Assembly: GCF_014349105.1 (NCBI RefSeq)
Contig: NZ_JACSJI010000015.1
Location: 1-64,000, forward strand
Source of the DNA: Caulobacter sp. 17J80-11
GTDB lineage: Bacteria > Pseudomonadota > Alphaproteobacteria > Caulobacterales > Caulobacteraceae
Reading direction: 5' to 3'
DNA length: 64,000 bases
Below the pieces are notes generated by a model, which was given only the letters and a program-made list of their open reading frames with translations, ran no database searches and was not told the origin of the DNA. A program made the position numbers and the translations under genes. Below, one piece after another: positions 62,672 to 64,000 of this stretch; position 1 is the first letter of the stretch, and every line of letters starts with the position of its first letter.

Positions 62672-63086
62672 CTTCCACCTCGGAGAGAAGGGCGATGAGG
62701 GCGCGGCGGCGGTCTTCGCCCAGGCCGACGTGCAGCCGGTCCTGGGCCGCCTGCCAGTAGGGCAGGGCGCGTTCGAGGAGGGCCGAGCCCGCCTCGGTGA
62801 TTTCGATGCGGCCGGCGTCGCGGCCGCGCCCGGCGCCCAGCGTCACCAGGCCCTCGCGGGCCAGCGGCTGCAGGGTGCGCCACATGGCGCTGCGCTCATG
62901 GCCGGTGGCCTGGGCCAGGGCGGTGAGGGTGGGGTCGCCCATCCGCTCGACGTTCCGCAGGGCCGAGAACTGCATGACCGTCAGGCCCGCCGGCGCCAGC
63001 GCCTCGTCATAGGCCCTGGTCAGGGCGCGCGAGGCCCGACGCACGCGCGCGCACAGGCAGGGAAGGGACGGCGTGGGGTCTTGCAT
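62658..63086 (-). CDS. MarR-family transcriptional regulator
   Basis: This 142-residue repressor has the winged helix (LTVMQFSALRNVERMGDPTLTALAQATGHERSAMWRTLQPLAREGLVTL, GRDAGRIEITEAGSALLE) flanked by dimerisation helices, including CLCARVRRASRALTRAYDEAL with two cysteines that may sense oxidants. A perfect 16-bp palindrome lies 17 bp upstream of the ATG at 63086. It controls itself and the downstream MFS exporter. Confidence 0.92.
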   Translation of the reverse strand: MQDPTPSLPCLCARVRRASRALTRAYDEALAPAGLTVMQFSALRNVERMGDPTLTALAQATGHERSAMWRTLQPLAREGLVTLGAGRGRDAGRIEITEAGSALLERALPYWQAAQDRLHVGLGEDRRRALIALLSEVEVVLA

Positions 63087-63102
63087 GCGTCGAACTCCGG
63101 TT

Positions 63103-63118
63103 CATTGCATATGCAATG
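63103..63118. promoter_or_regulatory. Perfect 16-bp palindrome, MarR operator
   Basis: CATTGCAT followed directly by ATGCAATG is an exact palindrome, AT-richer than its surroundings, located 17-32 bases before the marR start. Its size and position fit the operator of a dimeric MarR repressor covering the promoter of the marR-MFS unit. Confidence 0.8.
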
Positions 63119-63375
63119 CGGCGGGCCGGGGTCAAGCGCGGGCTGTTCTGCAGGGGGGATCGCCGGGGTCAGGATGGTTGAGGCCTGGACTGCGATCGTC
63201 GGGCTAACAGCACGTCCGCATTCAGGATTTTCGGTGGCGCGGCAGTCGCGAGATTGTCCTCCCTCGGGACCCGGGGGGCCGCGTTAAGCCGGGGCGACAC
63301 GCCTGCGGCGCCTTGCCCCTGCGGCGCCTTTCCCCTAACCCTCGCGGCCGCGATTCAAACGAGAGGGACGGGTCG

Positions 63376-64000
63376 ATGAGCCTCGCTTTCCTTTTCCCGG
63401 GCCAGGGCAGCCAGGCGGTCGGGATGGGCGTCGAGCTGGCGGAGGCTTTCGAGCCGGCGCGCCGCGTGTTCGAGGAAGTCGACGAGGCGCTGGGTCAGCA
63501 CCTCTCGCGCCTGATGAAGGAAGGCCCCGAGGCCGACCTGACCCTGACCGAGAACGCCCAGCCGGCCCTGATGGCCGTCAGCCTGGCGGTCGTGCGCACC
63601 CTGAAGATCGACTTCGGCGTCGACGTGACCGCCGCGGCCTTCGCCGCCGGCCACTCGCTGGGCGAATACTCGGCCCTGGCCGCGGCCGAGGCCCTGAGCG
63701 TCGCCGACACCGCGCGCCTGCTCAAGCTGCGCGGCCAGGCCATGCAGCGGGCCGTGCCCGTGGGCGAGGGGGCCATGGCCTCCCTGATCGGCCCGAAGAC
63801 CGACGTGGCCCTGGCCGAACAGGCCGCCGCCGCCGGCGCCGAACTGGGCGTCTGCGTCGTCGCCAACGACAACAACCAGGGCAACGTTGTGATCTCCGGC
63901 GCCAAGGCCGCGGTCGACCGCGCCATCGAGAAAGCCAAGGAGCTGGGCGCGCGGGCCATTCCGCTGAACGTGTCCGCGCCCTTCCACTGCCCGCTGATGC
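63376..64000 (+). CDS. fabD: Malonyl-CoA:ACP transacylase, 3' truncated
   Basis: This is the 5' part (208 codons) of the malonyl transferase of fatty-acid synthesis; the frame is open at the window edge. MSLAFLFPGQGSQAVGMG has the conserved GQGSQ, Ser94 in AGHSLGEYSALAA is the acyl-carrying nucleophile, LLKLRGQAMQRAVP carries the arginine, and SAPFHCPLM holds the catalytic His201. ATG 63376 follows GAGAGGGACGG. Confidence 0.95.
   Translation, partial: MSLAFLFPGQGSQAVGMGVELAEAFEPARRVFEEVDEALGQHLSRLMKEGPEADLTLTENAQPALMAVSLAVVRTLKIDFGVDVTAAAFAAGHSLGEYSALAAAEALSVADTARLLKLRGQAMQRAVPVGEGAMASLIGPKTDVALAEQAAAAGAELGVCVVANDNNQGNVVISGAKAAVDRAIEKAKELGARAIPLNVSAPFHCPLM

Noticed and set aside
63302-63330. 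Tandem 13-base direct repeat before fabD
   Set aside because: It is only two copies of a GC-rich word with 16-base period; no operator or replication function can be supported.

Overview
The window is very GC-rich and coding-dense, and it looks like the chromosome of an alphaproteobacterium of the Caulobacterales (Caulobacter/Phenylobacterium type). Supporting signs are HWE-family histidine kinase and EcfG-like promoter words, DUF6249 and DUF6481-type small proteins, a TonB-dependent receptor and RTX export style, the core blocks yfgM-like/bamB/der, purF-cvpA-radA, alr, dnaB and rpsF-rpsR-rplI, and fabD at the right edge. The genus is inference from gene content. No rRNA, tRNA, CRISPR array, insertion sequence or prophage was recognised.

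Left part (1-15 kb): accessory and regulatory genes. A 5'-truncated membrane protein is followed by a secreted protein, an Ada-type zinc domain fused to a 2OG-Fe(II) oxygenase, a PAS-PAS-HWE kinase, and two tandem LuxR-type regulators of equal length (370 aa) behind a perfect 24-bp palindrome. Next come a potassium-channel-like protein with an altered filter, a sorbosone-dehydrogenase-like lipoprotein, a TSUP permease, an EF-hand lipoprotein, a LysR/pirin/DoxX cluster with a perfect 13+13 bp operator, and a serine-recombinase-like protein lacking its catalytic serine and carrying an HTH tail.

Middle part (15-38 kb): a J-like/TPR/TonB-C membrane protein translationally coupled to an HscC-type Hsp70; a 1002-aa VIT/DUF2135 protein with a TonB-receptor-like motif inside it; a divergent KGG-protein/SDR pair with EcfG-like promoters on both sides; a two-hairpin intergenic repeat; a propeller-like repeat protein; DNA ligase D; an NfrB-like glycosyltransferase with MshEN (c-di-GMP) motifs; a tryptophan-to-kynurenine pair (kynA and a class-V PLP enzyme) with a winged-helix regulator; a CapA-type phosphoesterase; and an RTX-repeat GH16 glucanase with two long polyproline linkers.

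Right part (38-64 kb): mostly housekeeping. An ECF sigma factor sits with two membrane proteins, then panB (apparently with a CTG start), the yfgM-like/bamB/der outer-membrane and ribosome assembly block, an SDR, the overlapping radA-cvpA-purF operon, alr, dnaB, a TonB receptor/dicarboxylate symporter pair, the ribosomal protein operon rpsF-rpsR-rplI with a strong terminator, a ygiB/ygiC-like pair, an S10 carboxypeptidase, a MarR-controlled MFS exporter with a coupled 38-aa membrane peptide, and the 5' part of fabD.
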